A DNA stretch of 64,000 bases from Bauldia sp963759235 (GTDB taxonomy: Bacteria > Pseudomonadota > Alphaproteobacteria > Rhizobiales > Kaistiaceae). The translations under genes and the position numbers were made by a program. Numbering within the stretch: position 1 is the first letter of the stretch; every line of letters starts with the position of its first letter. Under the pieces are notes generated by a model. The model was not told the DNA's origin. It saw only the letters and a program-made list of their open reading frames with translations, and made no database searches. Of this stretch, positions 1 through 7,671 are shown piece by piece. The stretch spans positions 186,001 through 250,000 of the forward strand of contig CAVWYO010000009.1 in NCBI GenBank assembly GCA_963759235.1, written 5' to 3'.

Positions 1-328
1 TGTCGGACGTATCGCCGCGGCAGATGCCGCGAACGAAACCGATGTCGTGGACGATGAGGGCGCAGGTGTAGTGCAGCCAGTCTTCGGGAACCAGCGCTTC
101 GGCGAGCAGGCGGCCGCGAATGATCTGCTGGCCGACCTGGGTGACCATCATGGTGTGTTCGATATCGTGATAGAGCGCGTCGGAATTGCCGATCCGCTCG
201 AGGACGAGGCGCGCGGCGCCGCCGATATAGGTCGCGTATTCCGGGCTCCGGTATGAGAAATACTGCAGATAGTGGCTGGCGAGATAGTCGCCGAAGTGAT
301 CGGCGAGGATTGAAATCGGGTTCAGCAT
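1..328 (-). CDS. HD-domain phosphohydrolase, 3' end outside window
   Basis: The reading frame starts at an ATG at 326-328 and runs leftwards off the window; 109 codons are visible. The protein contains YHDIEHT (residues 53-59) and, about 35 residues later, VHDIG (93-97). This is the H...HD arrangement of metal-binding HD-domain phosphohydrolases. Substrate is unknown: the C-terminal half with the remaining metal ligands is outside the window. It is transcribed away from the cytochrome oxidase subunit gene at 518. Confidence 0.7.
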   Translation of the reverse strand, partial: MLNPISILADHFGDYLASHYLQYFSYRSPEYATYIGGAARLVLERIGNSDALYHDIEHTMMVTQVGQQIIRGRLLAEALVPEDWLHYTCALIVHDIGFVRGICRGDTSD

Positions 329-417
329 GGCCGGCGCCTCCTCTGCGCGGTCCACCGGCCGGTTGGGCGCTGCGCGGACCGCCCCGCCGCCTCTAGCCTA
401 TGCCTGTCGCCGGGGGT

Positions 418-478
418 TTGACAAAGCCATGGCCGCGACGCCTTGTATGATTGTCGCAGGCGATGGGTTTGCTATAAA
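418..478 (+). promoter_or_regulatory. candidate promoter(s) of the oxidase subunit IV gene
   Basis: A TTGACA at 418-423 is followed by TATGAT at 446-451, a spacer of 22 nt that is long for sigma-70. A second candidate pairs TTGTCG (451-456) with TATAAA (473-478) at a 16-nt spacing, about 40 nt before the start codon. Either could serve; assignment is by motif only. Confidence 0.35.
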
Positions 479-517
479 GCCCCGCGTCCTTTGATAACCC
501 TGACGGAGATTGACCAC

Positions 518-670
518 ATGGCCGAGCATGGCGCCGCCGACACGGCAACGGCGACAGGTGTGGATTATGGCGATCATGTCCAGACTTACGAGGCCTTCAT
601 TCACCTGGCCCGTTATGCGCTGACGGGCATCGTCGTCCTTCTGATTCTGATGGCCTTCTTCTTGCTTTGA
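518..670 (+). CDS. aa3-type cytochrome c oxidase subunit IV
   Basis: A 50-residue protein: a hydrophilic N-terminal half, then YEAFIHLARYALTGIVVL and a single membrane helix to the C-terminus. Size, the one-helix layout and the motif before the helix match the small bacterial subunit IV of aa3 oxidase (COX4_pro_2 family), an inner-membrane accessory subunit of the terminal oxidase. An ACGGAG Shine-Dalgarno lies 10 nt before the ATG. It is monocistronic here, away from other cox genes, and sits just before the pnt operon, which is a common arrangement in this order as far as I recall. Confidence 0.8.
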   Translation: MAEHGAADTATATGVDYGDHVQTYEAFIHLARYALTGIVVLLILMAFFLL

Positions 671-806
671 CAGTCAGCCGGCGGGGAGCGCTCCCGGATG
701 AGCCGGCGCATCGGCGGTCAATCTCGTTCCTGAGATCGGCGGCGATCCTTCGCTACGGTTCGGTTCACGCGCGGAAACGTCCCGTCCAGCCAAATTGGAA
801 ACGCCT

Positions 807-1949
807 ATGAAGATCGCCGTGCCGAGTGAGACCGACAAGGCCGAGCCGCGGGTCGCCGCGACACCGGAAACCGTCAAGAAGCTTGTCGGCCTCGGTGCCG
901 AGGTCACCGTCCAGGCCGGGGCGGGAGCCGGTTCGCGCATCACCGACGAGGCGTTTGCCGCGGCCGGTGCGACCATCGCCAAGACCGCGGCGCCGATGCT
1001 GAAAGGCGCCGACGTCGTTCTCAAGGTCCGCCGACCGGCGACCGCCGAAATCAAGAACCTCAAACCCGGCACCATGGTGATCGGAGCGATGGATCCCTAC
1101 GGCCACGAGGACGAGATCAAGGCGCTGGCCGCGGCGGGGGTTGCCGTCTTTGCCATGGAGCTTCTGCCGCGCATCACCCGGGCGCAGAGTATGGACATCC
1201 TGTCGAGCCAGGCGAATCTCGCCGGCTATCAGGCGATCATCGACGCGGCGGAGAATTTCGGCCGGGCCATGCCGATGATGATGACCGCGGCGGGCACGGT
1301 TCCGGCGGCCCGGGCCTTCGTGATGGGCGCCGGCGTTGCCGGACTGCAAGCCATCGCCACCGCCCGCCGGCTCGGCGCGGTGGTCACCGCCACCGATGTC
1401 CGCCCCGCCGCCAAGGAGCAGGTGGAATCGCTTGGGGCGAAGTTCGTCGCGGTCGAGGACGACGAGTTCAAGCAGGCGGAAACCGCCGGCGGCTACGCCA
1501 AGGAAATGTCGAAGGCGTATCAGGCCAAGCAGGCCGAGCTGATCGCCGAGCACATCAAGAAGCAGGACATCGTCGTCACGACGGCGCTGATCCCCGGCCG
1601 TCCAGCCCCCAAGCTGGTGTCGAAGGAGATGGTCGCCTCGATGAAGCCGGGCTCGGTGCTGGTCGATCTCGCGGTCGAGCGCGGCGGCAATGTCGAGGGC
1701 GCCGCGCCGGACCAGGTGGTGGAGACCGACGGGGTCAAGATCGTCGGCTATCTCAACGTTGCCGGCCGGATCGCGGCCAGCGCCTCGGCGCTTTACGCGC
1801 GCAATCTCTATGCATTCCTCGAGACAATGATCGACAAGGAAAAGAAAGCCCTGGCGATCAACTGGGAGGATGAACTGGTCAAGGCGACGAATCTCACGCG
1901 GGACGGCGCGGTCGTCCACCCGGCCTTTGCCGAGAAGGGAGGCGAATGA
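807..1949 (+). CDS. pntAA: NAD(P) transhydrogenase subunit alpha part 1 (soluble NAD(H) domain)
   Basis: 380 residues when started at the ATG at 807; an in-frame TTG four codons earlier is less likely. It opens with MKIAVPSETDKAEPRVAATP, typical of the alanine dehydrogenase/PNT N-terminal domain, and contains the nucleotide-binding motif GAGVAGLQA at about residue 175, followed by an acidic residue (TDVRP). In split transhydrogenases this is cytosolic domain I, which binds NAD(H). With PntAB and PntB it couples hydride transfer between NADH and NADP+ to proton movement. Its stop overlaps the next gene, so the operon is translationally coupled. Confidence 0.93.
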   Translation: MKIAVPSETDKAEPRVAATPETVKKLVGLGAEVTVQAGAGAGSRITDEAFAAAGATIAKTAAPMLKGADVVLKVRRPATAEIKNLKPGTMVIGAMDPYGHEDEIKALAAAGVAVFAMELLPRITRAQSMDILSSQANLAGYQAIIDAAENFGRAMPMMMTAAGTVPAARAFVMGAGVAGLQAIATARRLGAVVTATDVRPAAKEQVESLGAKFVAVEDDEFKQAETAGGYAKEMSKAYQAKQAELIAEHIKKQDIVVTTALIPGRPAPKLVSKEMVASMKPGSVLVDLAVERGGNVEGAAPDQVVETDGVKIVGYLNVAGRIAASASALYARNLYAFLETMIDKEKKALAINWEDELVKATNLTRDGAVVHPAFAEKGGE

Positions 1950-2422
1950 TGGCGACCATGACGCCGGAGCAAGCTGCGGCAGCGGCACAAGCGGCGGCCG
2001 ACACGGCGAAAGCGGCGGCCGGCACGGCGACCGACGCGGCCTCGGCCGCACAGGGCTTTGCCGATCAGGCGGCCGAGGCGGTCGGCGGCGCGGTGCATGC
2101 GGCGACCGGCGGCGCCATCGATCCCTTCGTCTTCCGCCTGGCGATCTTCGTGCTGGCGATCTTCGTCGGCTACTACGTTGTCTGGTCGGTGACGCCGGCG
2201 CTGCATACGCCCTTGATGTCGGTGACCAACGCCATCTCCTCGGTCATCGTCGTCGGCGCGTTGCTTGCGGTCGGCGTCGGCGCGGTCGCGGCGGCCTCCG
2301 GCTCGTGGCTGTCGCACGCGTTCGGCTTCGTCGCGTTGGTGCTCGCCTCGGTGAACATCTTCGGCGGCTTCCTGGTCACCCAGCGCATGCTCGCCATGTA
2401 CAAGAAGAAAGAGCGGGCGTGA
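1946..2422 (+). CDS. pntAB: NAD(P) transhydrogenase subunit alpha part 2 (membrane)
   Basis: 158 residues. The C-terminal part (about residues 55-158) holds three to four hydrophobic helices with the family pattern (FVGYYVVWSVTPALHTPLMSVTNAISSVIVVGAL). The first 50 residues are an unusual alanine-rich hydrophilic stretch made almost only of A, D, T, G, K and Q, probably an amphipathic helix or flexible linker. A strong AGGGAGG precedes the start. The start ATGATG overlaps the pntAA stop, so an alternative start is at 1949. It provides part of the proton channel. Confidence 0.9.
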   Translation: MMATMTPEQAAAAAQAAADTAKAAAGTATDAASAAQGFADQAAEAVGGAVHAATGGAIDPFVFRLAIFVLAIFVGYYVVWSVTPALHTPLMSVTNAISSVIVVGALLAVGVGAVAAASGSWLSHAFGFVALVLASVNIFGGFLVTQRMLAMYKKKERA

Positions 2423-2426
2423 GCTG

Positions 2427-3818
2427 ATGTCGGCAAACCTCACCGCCTTCCTCTATCTCGTCGCCGGCGTTCTCTTCATCCTGGCGCTGCGCGGGCTGTC
2501 GAATCCGGAGACCTCCCGCCGCGGCAACTATTTCGGTATCGCCGGCATGGCGATTGCCGTGGTGACGACGCTGTTCGTCGCCGCACCGTCGTGGGGCGCG
2601 TTCTTCCTGATCCTGCTCGGGCTCGCCATCGGCGGCAGCGTCGGCGCTGTCATCGCCCGGCGCATCCCGATGACGGCGATGCCGCAGCTCGTCGCCGCCT
2701 TCCATTCGCTGGTCGGCCTCGCCGCGGTGCTCGTCGCCGCGTCGGCGCTCTACGCGCCGGCGGCGTTCGGCATCGGCACGCCCGGATCCATCCACGGGGC
2801 GAGCCTGGTCGAGATGTCGATCGGCGTCGCCATCGGCGCCATCACCTTCACCGGCTCGATCATCGCCTTCCTCAAGCTCGACGGCCGCATGTCCGGCGCG
2901 CCGATCCTGCTGCCGATGCGCCACTACGTAAACGGCGGCCTCGGCATCCTGGCCGTCGTGCTGATCGCCATCTTCGTCGGAACCGAGAGCCATCTCCTCT
3001 TCTGGCTGATCACGCTCACCGCCCTCGCCCTTGGGGTGCTCATCATCATCCCGATCGGCGGTGCCGACATGCCGGTGGTGATCTCGATGCTGAACTCCTA
3101 TTCGGGATGGGCGGCGGCCGGCATCGGCTTCACCTTGGGCAACACCGCGCTGATCATCACCGGGGCGCTGGTCGGCTCGTCGGGCGCCATCCTTTCCTAC
3201 ATCATGTGCAAGGGGATGAATCGGTCGTTCATCTCGGTGATCCTCGGCGGCTTCGGCGGCGAGGCGGCAGCGGCGGCCGACGACGGTCGGGCGCGGACCG
3301 TCAAGCAGGGGTCGGCCGAGGACGCCGCCTTCATCCTCAAGAACGCCGCGAAGGTGATCATCGTGCCCGGCTACGGCATGGCCGTCGCCCAGGCCCAGCA
3401 CGCGCTCCGCGAAATGGCGGATGTCCTCAAGAAGGAGGGCGTCGACGTCAAATACGCCATCCATCCGGTCGCCGGCCGCATGCCCGGACACATGAACGTG
3501 CTCCTGGCCGAGGCCAATGTTCCCTATGACGAAGTCTTCGAGCTGGACGACATCAACTCCGCCTTCGCCCAGACCGACGTGGCCTATGTCATCGGCGCCA
3601 ACGACGTTACCAACCCGGCGGCGGAGGACGACCCGGCGTCGCCGATCTACGGTATGCCAGTGCTGCAGGTGTGGAAGGCAAAGACGGTGATGTTCGTCAA
3701 GCGGTCGCTCGCCTCCGGCTACGCCGGCATCGACAACCCGCTTTTCTATCGCGACAACACCATGATGCTGCTGGGCGACGCCAAGAAGATGACCGAGGGC
3801 ATCGTCAAGGCGCTGTAG
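2427..3818 (+). CDS. pntB: NAD(P) transhydrogenase subunit beta
   Basis: 463 residues, the expected length for PntB. The N-terminal half is a series of membrane helices (domain II). The C-terminal third is the NADP(H)-binding domain III: IIVPGYGMAVAQAQHA at about 313-328, YAIHPVAGRMPGHMNVLLAEA, and VIGANDVTNPAAEDDPASPIYGMPVL. It completes the transhydrogenase and supplies NADPH at the expense of the proton gradient. Its last codons (MTEGIVKAL, then TAG) are repeated twice downstream, so this gene end looks like an integration target whose coding sequence is restored by each insertion. Confidence 0.95.
   Translation: MSANLTAFLYLVAGVLFILALRGLSNPETSRRGNYFGIAGMAIAVVTTLFVAAPSWGAFFLILLGLAIGGSVGAVIARRIPMTAMPQLVAAFHSLVGLAAVLVAASALYAPAAFGIGTPGSIHGASLVEMSIGVAIGAITFTGSIIAFLKLDGRMSGAPILLPMRHYVNGGLGILAVVLIAIFVGTESHLLFWLITLTALALGVLIIIPIGGADMPVVISMLNSYSGWAAAGIGFTLGNTALIITGALVGSSGAILSYIMCKGMNRSFISVILGGFGGEAAAAADDGRARTVKQGSAEDAAFILKNAAKVIIVPGYGMAVAQAQHALREMADVLKKEGVDVKYAIHPVAGRMPGHMNVLLAEANVPYDEVFELDDINSAFAQTDVAYVIGANDVTNPAAEDDPASPIYGMPVLQVWKAKTVMFVKRSLASGYAGIDNPLFYRDNTMMLLGDAKKMTEGIVKAL
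3786..3816 (+). repeat. pntB 3'-end direct repeat, copy 1 (left att-like site)
   Basis: A 31-nt stretch encoding the end of PntB (KMTEGIVKAL plus the first base of the stop). It occurs identically at 4756-4786 and 5918-5948. Copies 1 and 2 are similar over a longer stretch: 3763-3816 and 4733-4786 agree at 51 of 54 positions. Copies 1 and 3 share five further bases after the core. The stop codon is followed by a small hairpin, AGGGC-aaga-GCCCT (3817-3830). Confidence 0.85.
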
Positions 3819-3841
3819 GGCAAGAGCCCTGTGTGATCTCC

Positions 3842-3896
3842 GCGGTTTGCAGCCGCGTACAAAACCGCTGTGGTTTCGCGTTTCGGGTCCTATATG
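3842..3896 (+). promoter_or_regulatory. candidate promoter/operator of the module 1 toxin-antitoxin pair
   Basis: Between the pntB end and the small gene at 3921 there is an inverted repeat GCGGTTT (3842-3848) / AAACCGC (3862-3868), with a second partly overlapping dyad AACC-gctgt-GGTT. A TATATG at 3891-3896 could be a -10 element. Inverted repeats in such a position often bind the antitoxin or its complex. No clear -35 is visible. Confidence 0.35.
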
Positions 3897-3920
3897 ATGA
3901 CCGATACCGGGAGATGGATC

Positions 3921-4130
3921 ATGCCAAAGGCAGCTTCGAAAAAGCACAATTCGGTCAGCGCTGGACGCTCTCGCCGCCTCACGATCGACAATGCAGATGC
4001 AAGGGCGTTCGGCAAAGCCAGTGCTGCCTTCACGAAGGAGGTGACCGCGTCAAGAGCCAAGGCGGTGAAGGCGCTGAAGGCCTCGGGATATCTCACCGCG
4101 TCGGGAAAGCTATCTAAACGCTATCAATAG
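3921..4130 (+). CDS. small basic protein, probable antitoxin of the ART-like toxin
   Basis: 69 residues, starting at the ATG at 3921 behind a GGGAGATGG Shine-Dalgarno; an upstream in-frame start at 3870 has none. The N-terminus is strongly basic (MPKAASKKHNSVSAGRSRRL) and could bind nucleic acid. The C-terminal half is a predicted helix (AFTKEVTASRAKAVKALKASG) followed by YLTASGKLSKRYQ. It ends 2 nt before the toxin-like gene, so the two must be co-transcribed. I do not recognise a named family. Antitoxin is inferred from size, charge, order and the toxin-like neighbour. Confidence 0.5.
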   Translation: MPKAASKKHNSVSAGRSRRLTIDNADARAFGKASAAFTKEVTASRAKAVKALKASGYLTASGKLSKRYQ

Positions 4131-4132
4131 CC

Positions 4133-4726
4133 GTGCATCGGCTGACGACAACCTTTGTCCTTGGCTATCACGGGTGTGATGAAGATGTAGCCCGGCGACT
4201 GGTGTCAGGACGCCCCTTCCGCACTAGCCGAAACGAATATGATTGGCTTGGTGATGGGATCTATTTCTGGGAGTCAAACCCCCGACGCGGGATCGAGTTT
4301 GCTCGTGAGGTAAAGGCGCGACCTCGCGCGGTTTCGAAGATAAGGAAACCCGCGGTGGTCGGGGCGATCATTGACCTCAGGAGATGTCTCGACCTTTCGA
4401 CATCCGCAGGCACCGACGAAGTGAGCAAGGCCTACAGGTCTTTTGTTGCCACCATTGAAGCAGCGGGTGTCCCAATGCCGAAGAACAGGGGCGGCTCCGA
4501 CATGCTTCTGCGAAACTTGGATAGGGCGGTGATCGAGCACCTGCATGTTGTCAGGAAGGCGAAGAACCTTCCTGAAATCGATACTGTCCGTGGCTTCTTC
4601 TTCGAGGGTGACCGCCTGTATCCCGAGGCCGGTTTCTTTGGGAAGACTCACGTCCAAATCTGCGTTCGCGAGCCCTCGTGCATTCATGGTGTCTTCCGTG
4701 TCCCGTCCTTCGATCTCAACGGGTGA
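4133..4726 (+). CDS. ADP-ribosyltransferase-fold protein, probable toxin
   Basis: 197 residues with a GTG start coupled to the preceding gene. Near the N-terminus GYHGCD (11-16) resembles the His-Gly motif of H-Y-E-type ADP-ribosyltransferases. DWLGDGIYFWES (37-48) resembles their G-x-YF motif, with Y44 as the likely stacking tyrosine. A conserved-looking strand near the C-terminus (THVQICVREPSCI, 172-184) sits where the third catalytic motif is expected, but shows Q175 rather than a clear glutamate. Base composition is visibly lower in GC than the flanking genes, which suggests transfer. It lies inside a module bounded by pntB-end repeats. NAD+-dependent modification of a cellular target is inferred, not shown. 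Confidence 0.55.
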   Translation: MHRLTTTFVLGYHGCDEDVARRLVSGRPFRTSRNEYDWLGDGIYFWESNPRRGIEFAREVKARPRAVSKIRKPAVVGAIIDLRRCLDLSTSAGTDEVSKAYRSFVATIEAAGVPMPKNRGGSDMLLRNLDRAVIEHLHVVRKAKNLPEIDTVRGFFFEGDRLYPEAGFFGKTHVQICVREPSCIHGVFRVPSFDLNG

Positions 4727-4755
4727 GATGACTGATGCTCCTCGGCTACGCCAAG

Positions 4756-4786
4756 AAGATGACCGAGGGCATCGTCAAGGCGCTGT
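4756..4786 (+). repeat. pntB 3'-end direct repeat, copy 2
   Basis: Identical to the last 31 nt of pntB at 3786-3816. The preceding 23 bases also match pntB except for three substitutions, so the reading frame would give LLGYAKKMTEGIVKAL and a TGA stop, where the genuine gene has LLGDAKK and TAG. This looks like the tail of a diverged pntB brought in with the inserted DNA rather than a copy of the local gene. It separates module 1 from module 2. Confidence 0.85.
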
Positions 4787-4986
4787 GACGGTAGCCGAAC
4801 CCGTGCTCGCCTGATTGGCGGGACGGCAGTGGAGGCAATCCGCCTGCCTCTCGCGCCGCGTCGATTCCCAAACAACGCGCGTGGCGCCCGGGAGCTTGGC
4901 GCGGCTCGTTTCTCTGCAAGGAAGCGTCGCTGCCGGGCTCGGTATAGGATGCGCGCCGGATTCCCGTCGAGATTATGAGGCGCGGC

Positions 4987-5871
4987 ATGAAGTCGGTCTT
5001 GATTGCCTTGCTGCTGTTGGCGCCGTGGGCGGCGGACGCGGCTTCTCCGGAAGAGGGTTATCTCGCGGCCCGGGAGGCCGCCATCGCCCGGTTCACCGCG
5101 TACGAGGCTGCCGACGACTTCAGCGACGCGGTGTTCGCCGAGCACGACCGCGCGCTCGCCGACCTCGAGGCGCAGCTCCGACCGATCATCGGGCCGGTCG
5201 CGATCGACGCCTTCTCCGCCGAGGGGGTAATCAATCTCGATACGCTTTTCGAGGGCGACGAGGGCTTCGCGATGCTCGATGGGCTTGTCTATGCGTCGAA
5301 GGATGACAAGGCGCACGTCCTGGTCACGACGGTCGGGCTGTTGCGGGCATGGCTGGACGCCCGTCGCACCGGATCGTCTCCGTCTACCGACGTGCCCGTC
5401 GAGGTCGACAGCGCGGTCCGGTCCGAGTCCTTCTACACGTTCGCCATCAGCACGGATTCGGCTGTGACGCGATTCGCCGAAATCCCCATCACCCGGCCGA
5501 AGGTCGCCTCTGCCTATGCGATGCTGGCGAAGCGCAGTCAGGATATCGCTCTCGACGTGCCCGACGAGATCATGATTGCGATCGTCGAGGGCGACAGGGT
5601 CTATGTGGCCTGGGCGGCAGTGAACACCGCGATCGCCGCCATACCGGCGTGCGACGGCGTGTGGAAGGATTATGAGGCGCGAGCCGAGGCGGCCTCTCTC
5701 GCGTACGAAAGGTCGGACCCCAAGGACGAACAGATTTTCGAGGATTTCCTCCGTCTGCGCGACGAGGGCGACGTGGCGTTTCATCAGTGCTTTGCCGACC
5801 GCGCGCCGGGTGAGGCCTTTTATTTGCCGCTGACCGACGAGGCCCAGGCGTTGGTCGACCGACTGCCTTGA
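4987..5871 (+). CDS. predicted exported protein of unknown function (module 2)
   Basis: 294 residues from the ATG at 4987, which has TGAGG six bases upstream; an ATG at 4975 is also possible. MKSVLIALLLLAPWAADAASP is a standard cleavable signal peptide, so the mature protein is probably periplasmic. The mature part is acidic, mostly helical, with only two cysteines (in IPACDG and FHQCFADR), which might form a disulphide. I recognise no domain. It is the only gene between pntB-end copies 2 and 3. About 190 nt between copy 2 and the start hold no evident gene. Confidence 0.65.
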   Translation: MKSVLIALLLLAPWAADAASPEEGYLAAREAAIARFTAYEAADDFSDAVFAEHDRALADLEAQLRPIIGPVAIDAFSAEGVINLDTLFEGDEGFAMLDGLVYASKDDKAHVLVTTVGLLRAWLDARRTGSSPSTDVPVEVDSAVRSESFYTFAISTDSAVTRFAEIPITRPKVASAYAMLAKRSQDIALDVPDEIMIAIVEGDRVYVAWAAVNTAIAAIPACDGVWKDYEARAEAASLAYERSDPKDEQIFEDFLRLRDEGDVAFHQCFADRAPGEAFYLPLTDEAQALVDRLP

Positions 5872-5917
5872 CGATTGGCTGCTCGATGCCAGCTTGGCGC
5901 CCGTTGGCATGGCCAAC

Positions 5918-5948
5918 AAGATGACCGAGGGCATCGTCAAGGCGCTGT
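5918..5948 (+). repeat. pntB 3'-end direct repeat, copy 3 (right att-like site)
   Basis: The third identical 31-nt copy of the pntB end, followed by TAGGGC exactly as after the genuine gene. The 15 bases to its left match pntB at only about nine positions, yet still read in frame as GMANKMTEGIVKAL. If insertion was site-specific, this copy would be the original chromosomal right border. Confidence 0.85.
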
Positions 5949-6017
5949 AGGGCGGCTTCGAGCAATCGACGGCCATTTGCGCTACTCTCCCCACGTTCGG
6001 GGCGAGGGGCGACGATC

Positions 6018-7601
6018 GTGGCATCCACGGCGGACGTTACCGGCATCAGGCGGGCGGAGATCGTGGCGGCGCTGTCGATCGCGACCGATCTTGCCCTCGG
6101 CCAGCCGGTCGAGTTCGCGCTGCGCTCCTGCGTGCTCGGCGTCGGGCTTGGCGAGTGTCTCGGCTACGGACCGAAGGAACGCGCCGAGATCTATTGGCAA
6201 TCGCTTCTGCGCTATATCGGCTGCAACGCCGATGCCCATGTGATGGCTGCGCTGTTCGGCGACGAGACGAGCTTCCGCCACGACTTTGCCCTGATCGATA
6301 CGGGCGCCGCGGGCGAAGTGCTGCGTCTCGTCTTCCGCCATATCCGCGAAGCCAATGCCGAGCTGCCGCCGCTCGCCACGCTGCGGGTGGTCCTCGACGG
6401 CATGGCCAGGTCGCGGCGGATGGCCGAGGAGAATCTCCGCGGACATTGCGACGTGGCGCAGCGACTGGCGGTGCGGCTGGGTTTCGGCAATTCGACCATC
6501 GCCTGTCTCGGTCAGATCTACGAGCGCTGGGACGGCCGCGGCCTGCCCGAGCGGCTCAAGGGCGAAGCGATCGCGCCCGCCGTGCGGGTCGTCACGCTGG
6601 CGCAGGACTACATCGCGCTGGCCGACGCGCACGGCGCCGACGAGGCGGTCGCCACGATCGCCCGGCGACGCGGCAAGGCCTACGACCCGGCGATCGCCGA
6701 TTGCTTCGCCCGAAGCGCGAGGGAGCTGCTGCCGCGCCTCGCCGAGTCGGCCTGGCTCGACACGGTGCTCCGGCTCGAGCCGGAGCCGCATGCGCTGCTT
6801 GACGAAGCCGCCTTCGACGAGGCATGCCTCGCCATGGCCGATTTCATCGACGTGAAATCGCCGTTCACGCTCGGCCATTCACGCGCCGTGGCGAAGCTCG
6901 CCGAGGCGGCCGCCGGCGAGGCGGGGTTGCCCGCAGCGGACGTGGTTCTGCTCCGCCGCGCCGGCCTCCTCCACGACATCGGCATGGCCGGCGTGGCTTC
7001 GAGCGTTCTGGTCAAGGAGGGCCCGCTCAGCGAGCGGGAATGGGAGCAGGTCCGCCTGCATCCCTACCACGCCGAGCGGATTCTCGGCCGGCCGCCGGCG
7101 CTTGCCCGTCTCGCCGAGATCGTCGGCCGCCATCACGAGCGGCTCGACGGGACCGGCTATCACCGTGGCCTCAGAGCGGACGCGCTTTCCATGCCGGCGC
7201 GGATCCTTGCCACCGCCGAGGCGTATCGGTCGATGCGCGAAGCGCGGTCGCATCGAGCGGCGCTGTCGCCAACTCACGCCGAGGGGGAGATGCGCCGCGA
7301 GGTGCGCGCCGGTCGGCTTGACGGCGACGCAGTCGCCGCCGTCCTCGCCGCCGCTGGTCACCGCGTGTCGAGCGTGAGGCGGTCGGCGCTCAGCGACTTG
7401 ACACCGCGCGAGATCGAGGTGCTCGAACTGATCGCCGCCGGGCGTTCGATGAAGGAGATCGGCCGCATCCTCGGCATCTCGCCGAAGACTGTCGACAACC
7501 ATATCCAGCACCTCTACGCCAAGATCGAGGTCAAGACCCGCGTCGGCGCGGCGCTGTTTGCGGTCGAGCACGGCATCGCCGGGCAGGCGGCCGTTTCATA
7601 G
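6018..7601 (+). CDS. HD-GYP-type phosphohydrolase fused to a LuxR DNA-binding domain
   Basis: 527 residues, GTG start with GAGGGG 8 nt upstream. Residues 1-235 look like a degenerate HD-GYP half: ERWDGRGLPERLKGEAI (169-185) retains the shape of the GYP segment without a matching HD pair. Residues 270-410 are a better HD-GYP domain: LLHDIG (317-322), HPYHAERIL, and HHERLDGTGYHRGL (372-385), with GYH in place of GYP. Residues 460-515 are a LuxR-type helix-turn-helix (LTPREIEVLELIAAGRSMKEIG). It is probably a one-component regulator responding to a nucleotide or other ligand; c-di-GMP cleavage is uncertain given the altered motif. Confidence 0.75.
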   Translation: MASTADVTGIRRAEIVAALSIATDLALGQPVEFALRSCVLGVGLGECLGYGPKERAEIYWQSLLRYIGCNADAHVMAALFGDETSFRHDFALIDTGAAGEVLRLVFRHIREANAELPPLATLRVVLDGMARSRRMAEENLRGHCDVAQRLAVRLGFGNSTIACLGQIYERWDGRGLPERLKGEAIAPAVRVVTLAQDYIALADAHGADEAVATIARRRGKAYDPAIADCFARSARELLPRLAESAWLDTVLRLEPEPHALLDEAAFDEACLAMADFIDVKSPFTLGHSRAVAKLAEAAAGEAGLPAADVVLLRRAGLLHDIGMAGVASSVLVKEGPLSEREWEQVRLHPYHAERILGRPPALARLAEIVGRHHERLDGTGYHRGLRADALSMPARILATAEAYRSMREARSHRAALSPTHAEGEMRREVRAGRLDGDAVAAVLAAAGHRVSSVRRSALSDLTPREIEVLELIAAGRSMKEIGRILGISPKTVDNHIQHLYAKIEVKTRVGAALFAVEHGIAGQAAVS

Positions 7602-7671
7602 GGAATCCTCCTCACGCGGAGCGGGTGCCGGCTGGCCTATTTGGACAGGCGTCGAAACCAAGGAGGAACCC

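Noticed and set aside
3786..5948. Integron-type attC array
   Set aside because: The repeats are pieces of coding sequence of pntB without the imperfect hairpin structure of attC, and there is no integron integrase in the window.
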